Assembly (NCBI RefSeq): GCF_002101735.1
Contig: NZ_LQPE01000010.1
Location: 1 to 64,000 of the forward strand
DNA: 64,000 nt
DNA from: Mycobacterium kyorinense
Lineage (GTDB): Bacteria > Actinomycetota > Actinomycetes > Mycobacteriales > Mycobacteriaceae
Direction: 5' to 3'
A program made the position numbers and the translations under genes. How positions within the stretch are numbered: the stretch's first letter is position 1; each line of letters opens with the position of its first letter. Below, piece by piece: positions 16,901-24,617 of the stretch. Under the pieces are notes generated by a model. That model was not told the origin of the DNA. It saw nothing but the letters and a program-made list of their open reading frames with translations, and did no database searches.

Positions 16901-17398
16901 GAACTCATCACCCACCGCGTCCTCGGTCGCTTTCGGGTCCAAAGCCCAAAACGAATCCGCATCCGGTGCCAGGGTGAACCGCTCCCCCAACTGCATGTCA
17001 CCGTTCGCGTCCAGGCTCAGGATCAAGAAGTCACGGTAGGTGCACACCAAAACCTTGCCGTAACGGCGCAGATACCGCCGCACCTGAGCACTGCGCGCTA
17101 CCCGGGCGGCGTCCTGCTCGACGCCCTTAACCTCCATCACGCCGCGCTCGGGTGCCCGGGCAAGCAGCGCGGAATCCCCCGCCGCGGCGACCGCTTGGCG
17201 GGCGATAAAAAGACCCCCGTCGGGAACACCCGCGCCGCGGTTCTTCGTGGTCAACACGCAGCTGACCGCAGGAGTCAGCGACGCGCCGACATCATTGATC
17301 AACGCCTCCAGCCGGCCGTAATACGACGTTTCAGGGACAGCCTCCCCGGTCCCATGGATCGCCCGGAGGTCCTTGAGATAGCTACGCAGGCTGCCCAC
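13985..17398 (-). CDS. Nuclease-methyltransferase fusion (type ISP/IIG-like R-M)
   Basis: A 1137-aa protein. The N-terminus carries a PD-(D/E)XK-like nuclease pattern (VPDGG with Asp 60; RGVMEVKG with Glu 89 and Lys 91). Residues 344-520 hold an N6-adenine methyltransferase: LGVWYTPPEVVHYMVDRI, motif I VLDPCTGTGSYLT (384-390 for DPCTGTG) and motif IV NPPY (508-511). The long C-terminal region fits a type ISP target-recognition domain (WYREKRVLGRDMS-like ending). Unlike classical ISP enzymes, there is no room for, or sign of, a helicase between nuclease and methyltransferase. It should cut and modify DNA as one polypeptide, and is the first gene of the operon that continues with SIR2-SLOG. Confidence 0.75.
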   Translation of the reverse strand: MGSLRSYLKDLRAIHGTGEAVPETSYYGRLEALINDVGASLTPAVSCVLTTKNRGAGVPDGGLFIARQAVAAAGDSALLARAPERGVMEVKGVEQDAARVARSAQVRRYLRRYGKVLVCTYRDFLILSLDANGDMQLGERFTLAPDADSFWALDPKATEDAVGDEFVDFLKRALRGDAPLSDPADLAWFLAAYARTGLKRVEEVGDMQTLATLRSALEEALGLRFDDEDGEHFFRSALVQTLFYGVFAAWVFWSEHQPAQSSQRFTWRQAQWTLSVPMVRVLFQQLATPANLPAGLDEVLDWTDDVLARVDRDLFFRRFEAAEAVQYFYEPFLQAYDPQLRRELGVWYTPPEVVHYMVDRIDRALRSELSLPLGLADPLVHVLDPCTGTGSYLTAVIDRVVATLTEQGGNGLVAAEVKQAALSRIHGFELLPAPFVIAHLKIGIALARLGVPLDAAAGERASVYLTNALTGWVDDDTRLTLPFPEFVSERDAADAVKRDEPILVVLGNPPYNGFAGVSGREEGGLVEPYKAGLAAWDITKNKLDDLYIRFFRVAERRVAEQTGKGIICFVSNSSWLGDPSAVIMRERLLTEFDSVTVDHLNGDSRETGKKTPAGDPDPSIFSTPLNPAGITRGVAISMLVRATEHADSIASVRYRDFWGQDKRAQLAAATADPDAGTGYESLSPEAANWFRLLRWTPRAGYATWPAITQLCAVDPMLGLNENRRFALIDVDRQALVSRMKTYLDSAIPMSRVDPRLAGSYAGFDPAAVRQRMLEHHPFDEKRVQRFQFRPLDMRYAYVESGPPLWNRSRPLLVAAVAAASGFLLVRRRAPRALDGAALHFSDCLIDQKVLFTDAYAIPLWLAAEQNTQPADDPALFHLEVAETSQTWRPNLSERALTYLEHLGIDDAATNRDSATLLWMHALAIGVAPLYVEQNGEAVRTDWPRIPLPDSASALRESAALGARIAAVLNPDQPVAGVDAAPIDKYLKTVAVIERIDGAPLNPGKGDLAVTVGWGIVQPRAVMPGAGKYQIRERVDADNDGLDDDDLEALGEQLLDIYLNEHVRWRGIPAAVWDYKIGGFQVLRKWLSYREKRVLGRDMSIEETRAFTNIARRLTAVVLQGPELDRNYLRITEATLSL

Positions 17399-17515
17399 AC
17401 CGGCATCGTATGTTGACGACCTCGCTCCTTATTGGACCTTGACCAGCCTGCGGCGCTATGGGGATCTCACCTGGGTGACTTGCGGATTCGACAGCCGCTC
17501 CTACCGTTTCAATCC

Positions 17516-17749
17516 ATGCGCGATCTTGACGTAATCGATTCCGAGTTGCGTGTGGTGGCCGCTGTCCGCCGCATACTTACCGAGCTGGGTGAGCCGCTGC
17601 CGCGCATCACAACAATGGACGAGCTCCTCGACGAACGCTGCGCCGTAAGCGCCCATTCATCTCAGCCGACGATCGACGTCGTAGCTCAACCTGAGCCAGG
17701 CCGGTGGAGCACGCTGACGAACTACTGGGACGGCCAAGCAATACAGTGA
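17516..17749 (+). CDS. Hypothetical 77-aa protein
   Basis: An acidic soluble protein from ATG 17516 (RVVAAVRRILTELGEPLPRITTMDELLDERCAV, then a Pro-rich tail). It is divergent from the nuclease-methyltransferase gene. A frame open further upstream (TTG 17432) has poor coding character. Size and charge would suit an antitoxin or a small regulator, but no family is recognised and no partner gene is clear. Confidence 0.4.
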   Translation: MRDLDVIDSELRVVAAVRRILTELGEPLPRITTMDELLDERCAVSAHSSQPTIDVVAQPEPGRWSTLTNYWDGQAIQ

Positions 17750-18119
17750 AAGCGGTGGGGCCGTCGGCGTGTCCACCCCGGTAAGCAGCATCCGATGCTG
17801 CCCTGGGGTCGCAGCCGTCCGCGACGATCATGGGAGACGAATGGGACCGCCAGGCGGATGGCGGGCCGCCGCGATCCACCGGTCGCCGTCGTGCAGTTTC
17901 TCACCGAGCGCTTGGCCGATCTGATTGGACTTCACGCGCAAAGTGGCACACGCGGAGATCATCTTGTCTTCAGGCTCGATCACAGAGCGACGCGCCGGGA
18001 CGGTCCGCCCGGCTATAGCGGCGCCGGAGCCATGCGCACTTTGTCGTCGCATTACGCCGGCTGCTATGGTGGCAAAAGCGCTGCCCAGCAACCAACCAGG
18101 CTTAGCTTGCTACCCGGCA
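17750..18119. other. 370 bases without a supported gene
   Basis: Several short frames overlap on both strands but none shows a ribosome site, a paralogue or a recognisable motif. One minus-strand frame (17828-18091) is the longest and might be a decayed gene. I see no hairpin or repeat worth naming. Confidence 0.4.
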
Positions 18120-19109
18120 TCAGTAGTGCGGCTGCACTGGCCGTGCACGAATGTCTGTTAGTTGCGCGGCTAACCGGGCCGCGGCGCGATCAAGAAATTC
18201 TGCGTCGGTGAACCAGTCTCGTGGCAATTCTCCGATGAGCCCGGTGTATTTGCGGCCAGTTATTCGTTCGGCGGCGGAGAGAGATTTGATGGCCGATTCG
18301 GGCGACTTCAGGAGTATCGGCCAGTCGGTTTGGACATCAAAGCAGTTCAATGCACCCAGGTGTGCGAAGCCTGCGACACCGAAGGTGTGCAGGAGGCGGC
18401 GATAATTGTGAATGCGCCCGCCGACCTTCTCGTCTTCGATCGACTCTGCATACGGTGCTTCGAAAGGCCCTCGGCACCAATGGATTCGGGCCAGCACACA
18501 TGGCACACCGAGAGCTGCCAGTGCTGCAACACGGTGGTTCCCATTGAAGAAGACGCGGAAGATGCTGCCGCTGGGTAGTGGCCATCCTTCGACATCGATG
18601 TATGGGATGTCGCTGGCGGGCGTGCCAAAAAGCGCTCGCAGGCATCGGCTATCGTCGCGTTGGTGCGCGATGCGTTCTGCGAAGTCGATAATTCCCTCCA
18701 CCGCTGGGATGGTGCCGTCTCGGCGATTGCTGTTGTCGTGGATTAGCGACTCACGGTGTGGCAGTTTCAGGAGGATTCTGCGTGGGTTGATCCACGCGAC
18801 TTGTTCATCGTTTCCGACTTGACGGATTTCGGTGCTGTTCGTAGGCAAGAACGGGCGCGGGCGGTCCAGGAATTCGTCCCGTCGAGCAACCAGGATGTCA
18901 CGCCGAGGAATCTCGAGGTTACGAAGGTATGTGCGGAGCAGACCCAACCCGCCGCGAAACCATGGCTCAATACTGGCGGGAGCGGCACCGAACGGGTTGT
19001 CGAGCATTTCTGCCGCACAAGTGAGATTTTCGGGTTCCCAATCGAGAGCGAAAAAATCGATGCTGTCTTCGCGCCCGTGCCACCACGGCTTGTCGTCTTG
19101 AGAAGTCAT
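18120..19109 (-). CDS. Protein with a ParB-like GNHR motif
   Basis: A 329-aa soluble protein. The segment FFNGNHRVAALAALGVPCVLARI (GNHR at 190-193) looks like box II of ParB/Srx-type nucleotide-binding folds, suggesting CTP or ATP use. The flanking parts (WINPRRILLKLPHRESLIHD) are not recognised, and no HTH is seen. An ATG at 19109 has a GGAAGGCG ribosome site. It ends the island side opposite the CoiA-like gene, 38 bases downstream of it, so the two may be co-transcribed. Partition is unlikely, since parAB lies elsewhere. Confidence 0.55.
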   Translation of the reverse strand: MTSQDDKPWWHGREDSIDFFALDWEPENLTCAAEMLDNPFGAAPASIEPWFRGGLGLLRTYLRNLEIPRRDILVARRDEFLDRPRPFLPTNSTEIRQVGNDEQVAWINPRRILLKLPHRESLIHDNSNRRDGTIPAVEGIIDFAERIAHQRDDSRCLRALFGTPASDIPYIDVEGWPLPSGSIFRVFFNGNHRVAALAALGVPCVLARIHWCRGPFEAPYAESIEDEKVGGRIHNYRRLLHTFGVAGFAHLGALNCFDVQTDWPILLKSPESAIKSLSAAERITGRKYTGLIGELPRDWFTDAEFLDRAAARLAAQLTDIRARPVQPHY

Positions 19110-19147
19110 ACATCGCCTTCCAAGTAGTTATTGCGGACTGTCGGCTG

Positions 19148-20410
19148 CTACAACAGCGGGCTGACCAGGTGGAGTAGCTGGACGACGAACGCGATACCGA
19201 TCACGATTGCGATGCCTATCGCGACAACGTCCAGCACCTTCTCGACGTCTTCGTACGTAACGCGCGGCGCGCTGACGGGGTGTGGTGCTTGCCGAGGCCT
19301 GGGCGGCTTTGCCTGTGTCGTCGTTGGCGATTGCGTCTGGGCTGCAGCCGATTCCTTCATCGCACGCTCCGGGCTGATCGGTGGCTCGACAGGCGGAGGC
19401 CTCAGAGCCGCGACGGGTTTAGGTGTCTGATCCGGCGCAACCAGGGCTGTGTTCTTTCGGTCGGCCGTTATCGGTTGCACCGCCACGGCTTTCGCCTCAT
19501 CTTCGACGTCGCAGGCCTGGCGCCGGCTCGCCTCAAGCAGGTCCTCGTGTAACACCCAGCCGGCATACGCCTGATTGTGCTTGCCGCCTCGCGGCATTAC
19601 CGGGTTGGCGCGCACCCAGATACGGCGCCCGGACAGCACCTGGTCAAGGAAAATATGAAGATCCATCTTGCAGCGTCGCAGATACGGCTTCTCATCGACG
19701 AGTTGCCACGTGGTCGCCCATACATCGACTACGGCGAACTCATTGAGCGCCGTTGGGTCGGTCCAGGGCTCAAATTCGATCGTCCTGTCAGGACCAATAC
19801 GCCGCAGATCCACTATCTTGAACCGAACCGCCGGCAATCCAAACAATGCCCGCTCCACGGAATCCCCACGCGCATCGTGAGATAGCAGCCAAATCGTCTG
19901 GCATGCGCCATGGCGTGCGCGGGCGGCGGTCCGCTTAGCGAAGGCGGTTGGGCGCTGCTGGACCTCCAGCGCGGTCTTGGTGGTTTCCACATAGACGTCG
20001 GCGCGGGTTGGCCAGTGTTCTGGCACGGCCGTATACCCCAGCTGGCGGCAGATTGCGGTGATTCGGTTTTGCATCCATCGGTGCCGTTCACTCATCCTGC
20101 GATCGGTCTCAGGCTTTTCGTCTGATCCGAGGATGTGGTGGCCGCATCCACCGGCCGAGCCGCGCGGGTAGGCCAGGTGCCGCTGACTTTGGGTGCAGTC
20201 CTTCGGCACTAGCGGCTGCCGACACCCCGGCACGTCGCAGATGACCGCTTTGCGGTTGGCGAGGACTACCTTCCAGTCGTCGTCGTCGCCGGCCCACAGG
20301 GGCCGACCGAAGTCATGGTCTCGGAGCCGCGCGTGCCTCTTGATGTGGTTTGACCGCGCGTGCTGATGAATGAGTACCATGCCCCGTATCTTGGCAGCTC
20401 GAGGCGACAC
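19148..20410 (-). CDS. CoiA-like nuclease with a C-terminal membrane anchor
   Basis: A 420-aa protein. An N-terminal Cys/His cluster (Cys 58, 63, 72, 89 and His 91-92) suggests zinc. Residues 135-165 read ADVYVETTKTALEVQ, the D...E-x-Q pattern of CoiA/PD-(D/E)XK nucleases. A Pro-rich linker (about 320-385) leads to a hydrophobic helix (392-415), so the enzyme probably sits at the inner membrane. GTG 20410 has an AGGTGGAG-like ribosome site; ATG 20380 is an alternative. CoiA works with DprA and ComF in transformation, and relatives of all three are in this 10-kb island. Confidence 0.55.
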   Translation of the reverse strand: MSPRAAKIRGMVLIHQHARSNHIKRHARLRDHDFGRPLWAGDDDDWKVVLANRKAVICDVPGCRQPLVPKDCTQSQRHLAYPRGSAGGCGHHILGSDEKPETDRRMSERHRWMQNRITAICRQLGYTAVPEHWPTRADVYVETTKTALEVQQRPTAFAKRTAARARHGACQTIWLLSHDARGDSVERALFGLPAVRFKIVDLRRIGPDRTIEFEPWTDPTALNEFAVVDVWATTWQLVDEKPYLRRCKMDLHIFLDQVLSGRRIWVRANPVMPRGGKHNQAYAGWVLHEDLLEASRRQACDVEDEAKAVAVQPITADRKNTALVAPDQTPKPVAALRPPPVEPPISPERAMKESAAAQTQSPTTTQAKPPRPRQAPHPVSAPRVTYEDVEKVLDVVAIGIAIVIGIAFVVQLLHLVSPLL

Positions 20411-20460
20411 ATCAGCTCCACCTGCAAACCCGCTGATACGCGGTCAGTGACCCGCCTGCT

Positions 20461-20479
20461 GTAGCACGCGACGTGCTAC
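20461..20479. promoter_or_regulatory. vapBC operator inverted repeat
   Basis: GTAGCACG (20461-20468) and CGTGCTAC (20472-20479) form perfect arms around a three-base centre, ending 9 bases before the vapB start. Autorepression by a VapB-VapC complex at such a site is the family norm. Confidence 0.65.
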
Positions 20480-20488
20480 CGTAAGGCG

Positions 20489-20767
20489 GTGGAAGTAATC
20501 GGAGTCCGAGAACTACGACAGCACGCATCGCGATACCTAGCCCGCGTTGAAGCCGGCGAGGAACTCGGCGTCACCAACAAAGGACGACTTGTGGCCCGAC
20601 TCGTCCCCGTGCAGGCCGCACAACGCTCACGCGAGGCCCTGATCGAATCCGGCACCCTAATCCCGGCCCAGCGGCCGCGCAACCTTCTCGACGTCACACC
20701 CGCACCGACGCGCGGCCGCACACGCAATCTCTCCGATGTTCTCAACGAGATGCGCAACGAGCAGTGA
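20489..20767 (+). CDS. VapB-type (Phd/YefM) antitoxin
   Basis: A 92-aa antitoxin. The N-terminus [40 protein letters not shown] is a typical Phd/YefM fold for DNA binding, and the C-terminus ([14 protein letters not shown]) would sit in the VapC active-site groove. GTG start after AAGGCG. It overlaps vapC by four bases (20764-20767), so translation is coupled. Confidence 0.8.
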   Translation: MEVIGVRELRQHASRYLARVEAGEELGVTNKGRLVARLVPVQAAQRSREALIESGTLIPAQRPRNLLDVTPAPTRGRTRNLSDVLNEMRNEQ

Positions 20768-21174
20768 TCTACATGGACACCTCAGCCCTGACCAAGCTGC
20801 TCATCACCGAACCCGAAACACCCGAACTACAGACATGGCTCACCACGCACAGCAACCAGAGCGAGCACGCGGCAACGAGCGCGCTCACCCGCGTCGAGCT
20901 GATGAGAGTCGTTGCCCGATACGGCGAACCAAGCCAAGCAGAGCGCGCCCGCTACCTACTCGACGGGCTCGACATACTCCCGATCACCGAACCCATGATC
21001 ACCCTCGCCGAAACAATCGGCCCAGCCACCCTACGCTCCCTTGACGCAATTCACCTCGCAGCAGCAGCCCACATCAGGCGGGAACTTACAGCGTTTGTCA
21101 CATACGACCACCGCTTGCTGGACGGCTGCCGCGACATCGGCCTGCCAACAGCATCACCCGGCGTATTCACCTGA
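20764..21174 (+). CDS. VapC-type PIN-domain toxin
   Basis: A 136-aa PIN ribonuclease. Acidic metal ligands are visible: Asp 5 ([11 protein letters not shown]), Glu 45 (RVELMR), Asp 94 ([10 protein letters not shown]) and Asp 115 (TYDHRLL). The length is standard for VapC. Targets in mycobacterial VapCs are tRNAs or the 23S sarcin-ricin loop; which one applies here cannot be read from sequence. The gene is intact, unlike the VapC45-like and 52.7-kb VapC-like copies in this window. Confidence 0.85.
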   Translation: MIYMDTSALTKLLITEPETPELQTWLTTHSNQSEHAATSALTRVELMRVVARYGEPSQAERARYLLDGLDILPITEPMITLAETIGPATLRSLDAIHLAAAAHIRRELTAFVTYDHRLLDGCRDIGLPTASPGVFT

Positions 21175-21235
21175 ACGCTGGCGTTTCCCACCTTCACGTA
21201 GTCAGCCCCGCGACCGGCAAAGAAAGGGCACCAAG

Positions 21236-21637
21236 GTGAACGACAACGACGACCGGCTTGCGGCCGATCATAAATTTGTGGTGGTCGACGACACGCATCT
21301 GGGCGGGTTCGCGGAGCTGCGCAACCTCCCCCCGATCGACCTCTCGGCCGTTGATCCGTCTCGCTTCAGGAACTGGATAGACGGCGAAATCGCCAGGCGC
21401 GCCAGCCTCTTTGAAGATCGTGCAACCGACCACTGGAATGATCTTCACGACAGTGCCGTCCCGGATCAGTGGCTGCTCATCGAGTGCGATGAACCCGGCT
21501 GCAGCGAGTCCACGGACGTGGACTTGGCCGCAACCGAGCCACATGATGAGCAGGCGCTACATGCAGTCCTCGGCGGCCGTGGCTGGAGTTCCGACGCTAA
21601 GAACCGTGACCTATGCCCGAAACATCTTCCACGTTAA
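21236..21637 (+). CDS. Hypothetical 133-aa acidic protein
   Basis: It starts at GTG 21236 with a GAAAGGG ribosome site about 9 bases upstream. The protein is acidic and soluble; its C-terminal half has spaced Cys (ECDEPGCSES ... DLCPKHLP) that could bind one zinc. It lies 61 bases after vapC on the same strand and may be co-transcribed. No family recognised. Confidence 0.55.
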   Translation: MNDNDDRLAADHKFVVVDDTHLGGFAELRNLPPIDLSAVDPSRFRNWIDGEIARRASLFEDRATDHWNDLHDSAVPDQWLLIECDEPGCSESTDVDLAATEPHDEQALHAVLGGRGWSSDAKNRDLCPKHLPR

Positions 21638-21693
21638 GGGTTTTCCGCACGCATCCACGCATCTTATCTGGGGTTGGGTTGAGGTGTGTATGT

Positions 21694-21741
21694 CTGTTTC
21701 CGGTTGGGCGAATCGATTCGGTTTCGCCTAACCGGAAACAG
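21694..21741. terminator. Bidirectional hairpin terminator
   Basis: A 19-base stem (21694-21712 with 21723-21741) closed by a 10-base loop has a single G-T pairing and otherwise complete complementarity; the outer arms are CTGTTTCCGGTT and AACCGGAAACAG. It lies between the end of the plus-strand gene at 21637 and the end of the minus-strand PPE gene at 21809, so it can serve both. Confidence 0.6.
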
Positions 21742-21808
21742 CGATGGCGTCGGGTGTTACCGGTTGGCCGATAGCGAGGACTCGATGCCGGCGACGAGAT
21801 CTTGAGTG

Positions 21809-23005
21809 CTATGTCGCCGTGGCAAGCGGGTTTTGGTATCCGGGCACCGGTGAGCGTGGCGCGATGGTGATGCGGGGCTCGGGCCGGGGAGCGGGACCTC
21901 CGACCCTGCGCCAGGCTGATGTTGCCATGGGTAGTCCGCCGAGCATGCCGTCTGGTGTAGCCGCCGGGGCTGCCGGTGCGGCGCTTAGGGTGCTGGTGGC
22001 TGGCACCGCCGCGGCCGCAGGACTTATGCCCGCGGCTGACGTGGCCCAGATCGGCGGTACGGACAATGCGCCGAGAGAGCCTGCCCGGCCGACGCCCGCC
22101 GATACTGCTGCGCCACCAGCCGCGCCGGCGCCGGGGCCTGCTAAGCCCGTCGACCCCAGCACACTGGTTGCCGATTCCAGGGCCTTGGCTTCGCTGCCGA
22201 CCGCCTGGGTTGTTGGGGCCAGGGTCCTCATTGTCGAACTGAGAGAAGACATTCCCGATAGGCCGGAGCTGACCATGGAGACCGGGTAGTACCCAGCTTG
22301 CATGAGCGGTGTTAGAGAGCTGATCGCTGTGGGTCCCGAAGGGGGCTGCAGTGGTGCGGCCAGGTTCTGCAGCGCTTGGGGGATGGTGCTGGTCAGCTGC
22401 GACAGTGCGGCTTGGGTATTCGTAGTGGTGGCGCCGGCGGCGTGCGTAGCGACGGCAAGTTGGCCGGCCAGTCCGGCCGGGTTGGTGCCCGGCTGCGGTG
22501 AGGTGAATGGTGTCAGCGTCGCCGCGATCGCCGAGTTGCCCGCGTAGGCATACATGGTGGCAGCGTCTTGGGCCCACATTTGGGCGTAGTCGGCTTCGGT
22601 GGCCGCGATTGCCGGGGTGATTTGACCCAAGACGTTGGTTGCGATCAGCGCGAGCAGCTGAGCGCGGTTGGCTGCGATCAGCGGTGGGGGCACCGTCATC
22701 GACAACGCCGTCTCGTAGGCGGTGGCCGCCATACGAGCCTGCGCCGCGGTCTTTTCGGCCTGGGTGGCAGTGCTGGTCATCCACGCCACATAGGGTGCGG
22801 TGGCGGCCGCCATCGACGTCGACGCCGCGCCTAGCCACGGCCCGGTGGTCAGTGCTTCGACGATTGAGTGGCAGGCGATCGCCGCGAAATATAGCTGTTC
22901 GGCCAGCGCATCCCAGGCTGCCGCGGCGGCCAGCATCGGGCCCGGTCCGGGTCCGGTATAGATCCTGGCTGAGTTGATTTCCGGGGGTAGGGCTCCGAAA
23001 TCCAT
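21809..23005 (-). CDS. PPE family protein (copper operon)
   Basis: A 398-aa PPE protein. The N-terminal domain (1-175) starts MDFGALPPEINSARIYTGPG, with PPE at residues 7-9 and the WxG-type turn at GPWLGAAS. The C-terminal part is Ala/Ser/Gly/Pro-rich with SVPPIWA, the signature of the PPE-SVP subfamily. PPE proteins leave the cell through ESX systems as PE-PPE pairs with EspG, and PPE-SVP members go mostly through ESX-5-type systems. It follows the PE gene by 19 bases and ends the lpqS-cysK2-MFS-PE-PPE operon. Confidence 0.9.
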   Translation of the reverse strand: MDFGALPPEINSARIYTGPGPGPMLAAAAAWDALAEQLYFAAIACHSIVEALTTGPWLGAASTSMAAATAPYVAWMTSTATQAEKTAAQARMAATAYETALSMTVPPPLIAANRAQLLALIATNVLGQITPAIAATEADYAQMWAQDAATMYAYAGNSAIAATLTPFTSPQPGTNPAGLAGQLAVATHAAGATTTNTQAALSQLTSTIPQALQNLAAPLQPPSGPTAISSLTPLMQAGYYPVSMVSSGLSGMSSLSSTMRTLAPTTQAVGSEAKALESATSVLGSTGLAGPGAGAAGGAAVSAGVGRAGSLGALSVPPIWATSAAGISPAAAAVPATSTLSAAPAAPAATPDGMLGGLPMATSAWRRVGGPAPRPEPRITIAPRSPVPGYQNPLATAT

Positions 23006-23024
23006 GGCTTTGGCTCCGAATTGG

Positions 23025-23321
23025 TTAGCGGGCGGTGAGGGCGTTGGCGGCCTCGGTGGCCGCGTAGGCGCCGGCGTTGGTGTGCAGGGTGGTTACGAAC
23101 ATCTCGTGTAGGGCTGCGGCTTGGACGCTGATGTGCTGGTAGAGCTGGGCGTGCGCGGTGAACTGTGCAGCGGTCAGCGCCGAGACCTCGTCGGCCGCGG
23201 CGGGAATAACGCCTGTCGTCGCAGCGGCCGCTGCGTTACCGGCGCTCACCGCAGCACCGATGTTCTGAAGGTCGCCGGCCGCTGCGGTCAGTTCCTGCGG
23301 GCGGGTGGTCATAAACGACAT
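23025..23321 (-). CDS. PE family protein (copper operon)
   Basis: A 98-aa PE protein with no C-terminal extension: MSFMTTRPQELTAAAGDLQNIG then helical Ala-rich sequence, with a YxxxE-like export signal near the end (AYAATEAANAL). A strong AAGGAGTTAG ribosome site lies in the last codons of the MFS gene, and the ATG begins three bases after that stop. It should pair with the downstream PPE protein and be secreted. Its tight join to a copper-regulated transporter gene is unusual and implies copper-dependent expression. Confidence 0.9.
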   Translation of the reverse strand: MSFMTTRPQELTAAAGDLQNIGAAVSAGNAAAAATTGVIPAAADEVSALTAAQFTAHAQLYQHISVQAAALHEMFVTTLHTNAGAYAATEAANALTAR

Positions 23322-23324
23322 GGC

Positions 23325-24617
23325 CTAACTCCTTCCGGGACTTGTGCTGAGGCACGAGGAGGCAACGCTGGTGTCGGGCTGGGCGGGTTGCCGGTGGTGT
23401 GCGGGGTTGAGTCGGTGCAAGGCCACTGCGGCGCTGAGACCGACGAGTGCTAGTGCGGCCCAGAGGGGTTCGCCGTTGCCGACGCGGTGTGTCAGCGCAA
23501 AAAGGGAGCCGGTGGCCAGATTGCCGATGAGGATTCCGGCGCCGACGATGGTGTTGTAGAACCCGTAGTGGGTCGCCACCAGCCGGCCTGCGGCCAGTGC
23601 GACCACGGTGTCCATCTCGAAGGGAAACACCGCGGCCGAGCCGATCGCCAGCAGGGCCGCTGTGAGTAATAGCGCGCCCACCGCCGCGGCGGTGCCCAAA
23701 CGCCCGGTGTCAGGGATGACGATTAGCGGCACGAATGACGCCGCGAGGACGGTCATGCCGATGACCAGGCTGCGCCCGGGGTCCCAGCGGGCGGCGAACC
23801 AGCGGGTGATGCGCAGTTGTCCGGCGACCGCGACTAGACCTGACACCGCGAACAGCGCTGCCACCAGCCAGGTTTGCAAGCGTGGTGTGAGCATCGCCGC
23901 TTGTAGTGGCAGCGCGAGGTAGACCTGGAAGGTCAACACGTAGGAGCCGGTCATCACGGCGGCGAACACCAAAAAGGATCGGTTGCCGGCGATGACCCGC
24001 CAATCCTGCAGGACCGAGGTGCTCTGTTGGTCGGGCGTCGGGTCGGGGCTGTGTTGGGGCAGCGCCGCAAGCTGCGCCACGGTGAGAGCCGCGAAGATGA
24101 CTGCGGCGGCCGCGGCGGTGATCCGGAAGTCGATGGCGGCCAAGCCGACTCCGAGAAGCGGGCCGAGCAGGATCCCGCCCTGGTAGAAGATGTTGAACAT
24201 CGCGAAGGCATCCACCCGGCGCTGGCCGGCGTCGGCGGCCAGATAGGCGCGCACCGCCGGGTTGAACAACGCGCCGGCGAAACCGGTGGCCGCCGCGGCG
24301 ATCAACACGACCGGCAGGGAGTGGGCCACGATCAGCAGGGCGAACCCGCCGGTGCGCAGCAGGCAACCGGCCACGATCAGGGGCTTGTAGCCGATGCGGT
24401 CGGCCAGCGTGCCACCCAGGATGAACATGCCCTGCTGGGAGAAGTTGCGCACCCCGAGCACCAGCCCGACCGCCCAGGCCGCCAAGCCCAGCGGGCCGGC
24501 AAGGTAGCCGGCCAGATAGGGCATCAGCATGTAGAAGCCGACGTTGATGCCGAACTGGTTGAGCATCAGGATCCGGCTGGGTGCATCAAAGCTGCGGAAC
24601 CGCCCGATAAACCCCAT
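23325..24617 (-). CDS. MFS transporter (Rv0849-like)
   Basis: A 430-aa transporter with about 12 hydrophobic segments. Signature loops include GGTLADRIGYKPLIV (cytoplasmic loop 2-3, the MFS A motif) and FNPAVRAYLA. ATG 24617 overlaps the cysK2 stop by one base. In M. tuberculosis the neighbouring Rv0848 (cysK2) and Rv0849 (MFS) belong to the RicR copper regulon, and gene order here is the same. The substrate is unknown; export of a copper-binding or sulfur compound made by CysK2 is possible but inferred. Confidence 0.8.
   Translation of the reverse strand: MGFIGRFRSFDAPSRILMLNQFGINVGFYMLMPYLAGYLAGPLGLAAWAVGLVLGVRNFSQQGMFILGGTLADRIGYKPLIVAGCLLRTGGFALLIVAHSLPVVLIAAAATGFAGALFNPAVRAYLAADAGQRRVDAFAMFNIFYQGGILLGPLLGVGLAAIDFRITAAAAAVIFAALTVAQLAALPQHSPDPTPDQQSTSVLQDWRVIAGNRSFLVFAAVMTGSYVLTFQVYLALPLQAAMLTPRLQTWLVAALFAVSGLVAVAGQLRITRWFAARWDPGRSLVIGMTVLAASFVPLIVIPDTGRLGTAAAVGALLLTAALLAIGSAAVFPFEMDTVVALAAGRLVATHYGFYNTIVGAGILIGNLATGSLFALTHRVGNGEPLWAALALVGLSAAVALHRLNPAHHRQPAQPDTSVASSCLSTSPGRS

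Noticed and set aside
16082..17416. Long plus-strand frame (444 residues) opposite the nuclease-methyltransferase gene
   Set aside because: It is antisense to a gene with clear motifs, has no recognisable domains and is Arg/His/Gln-rich as high-GC shadow frames are.
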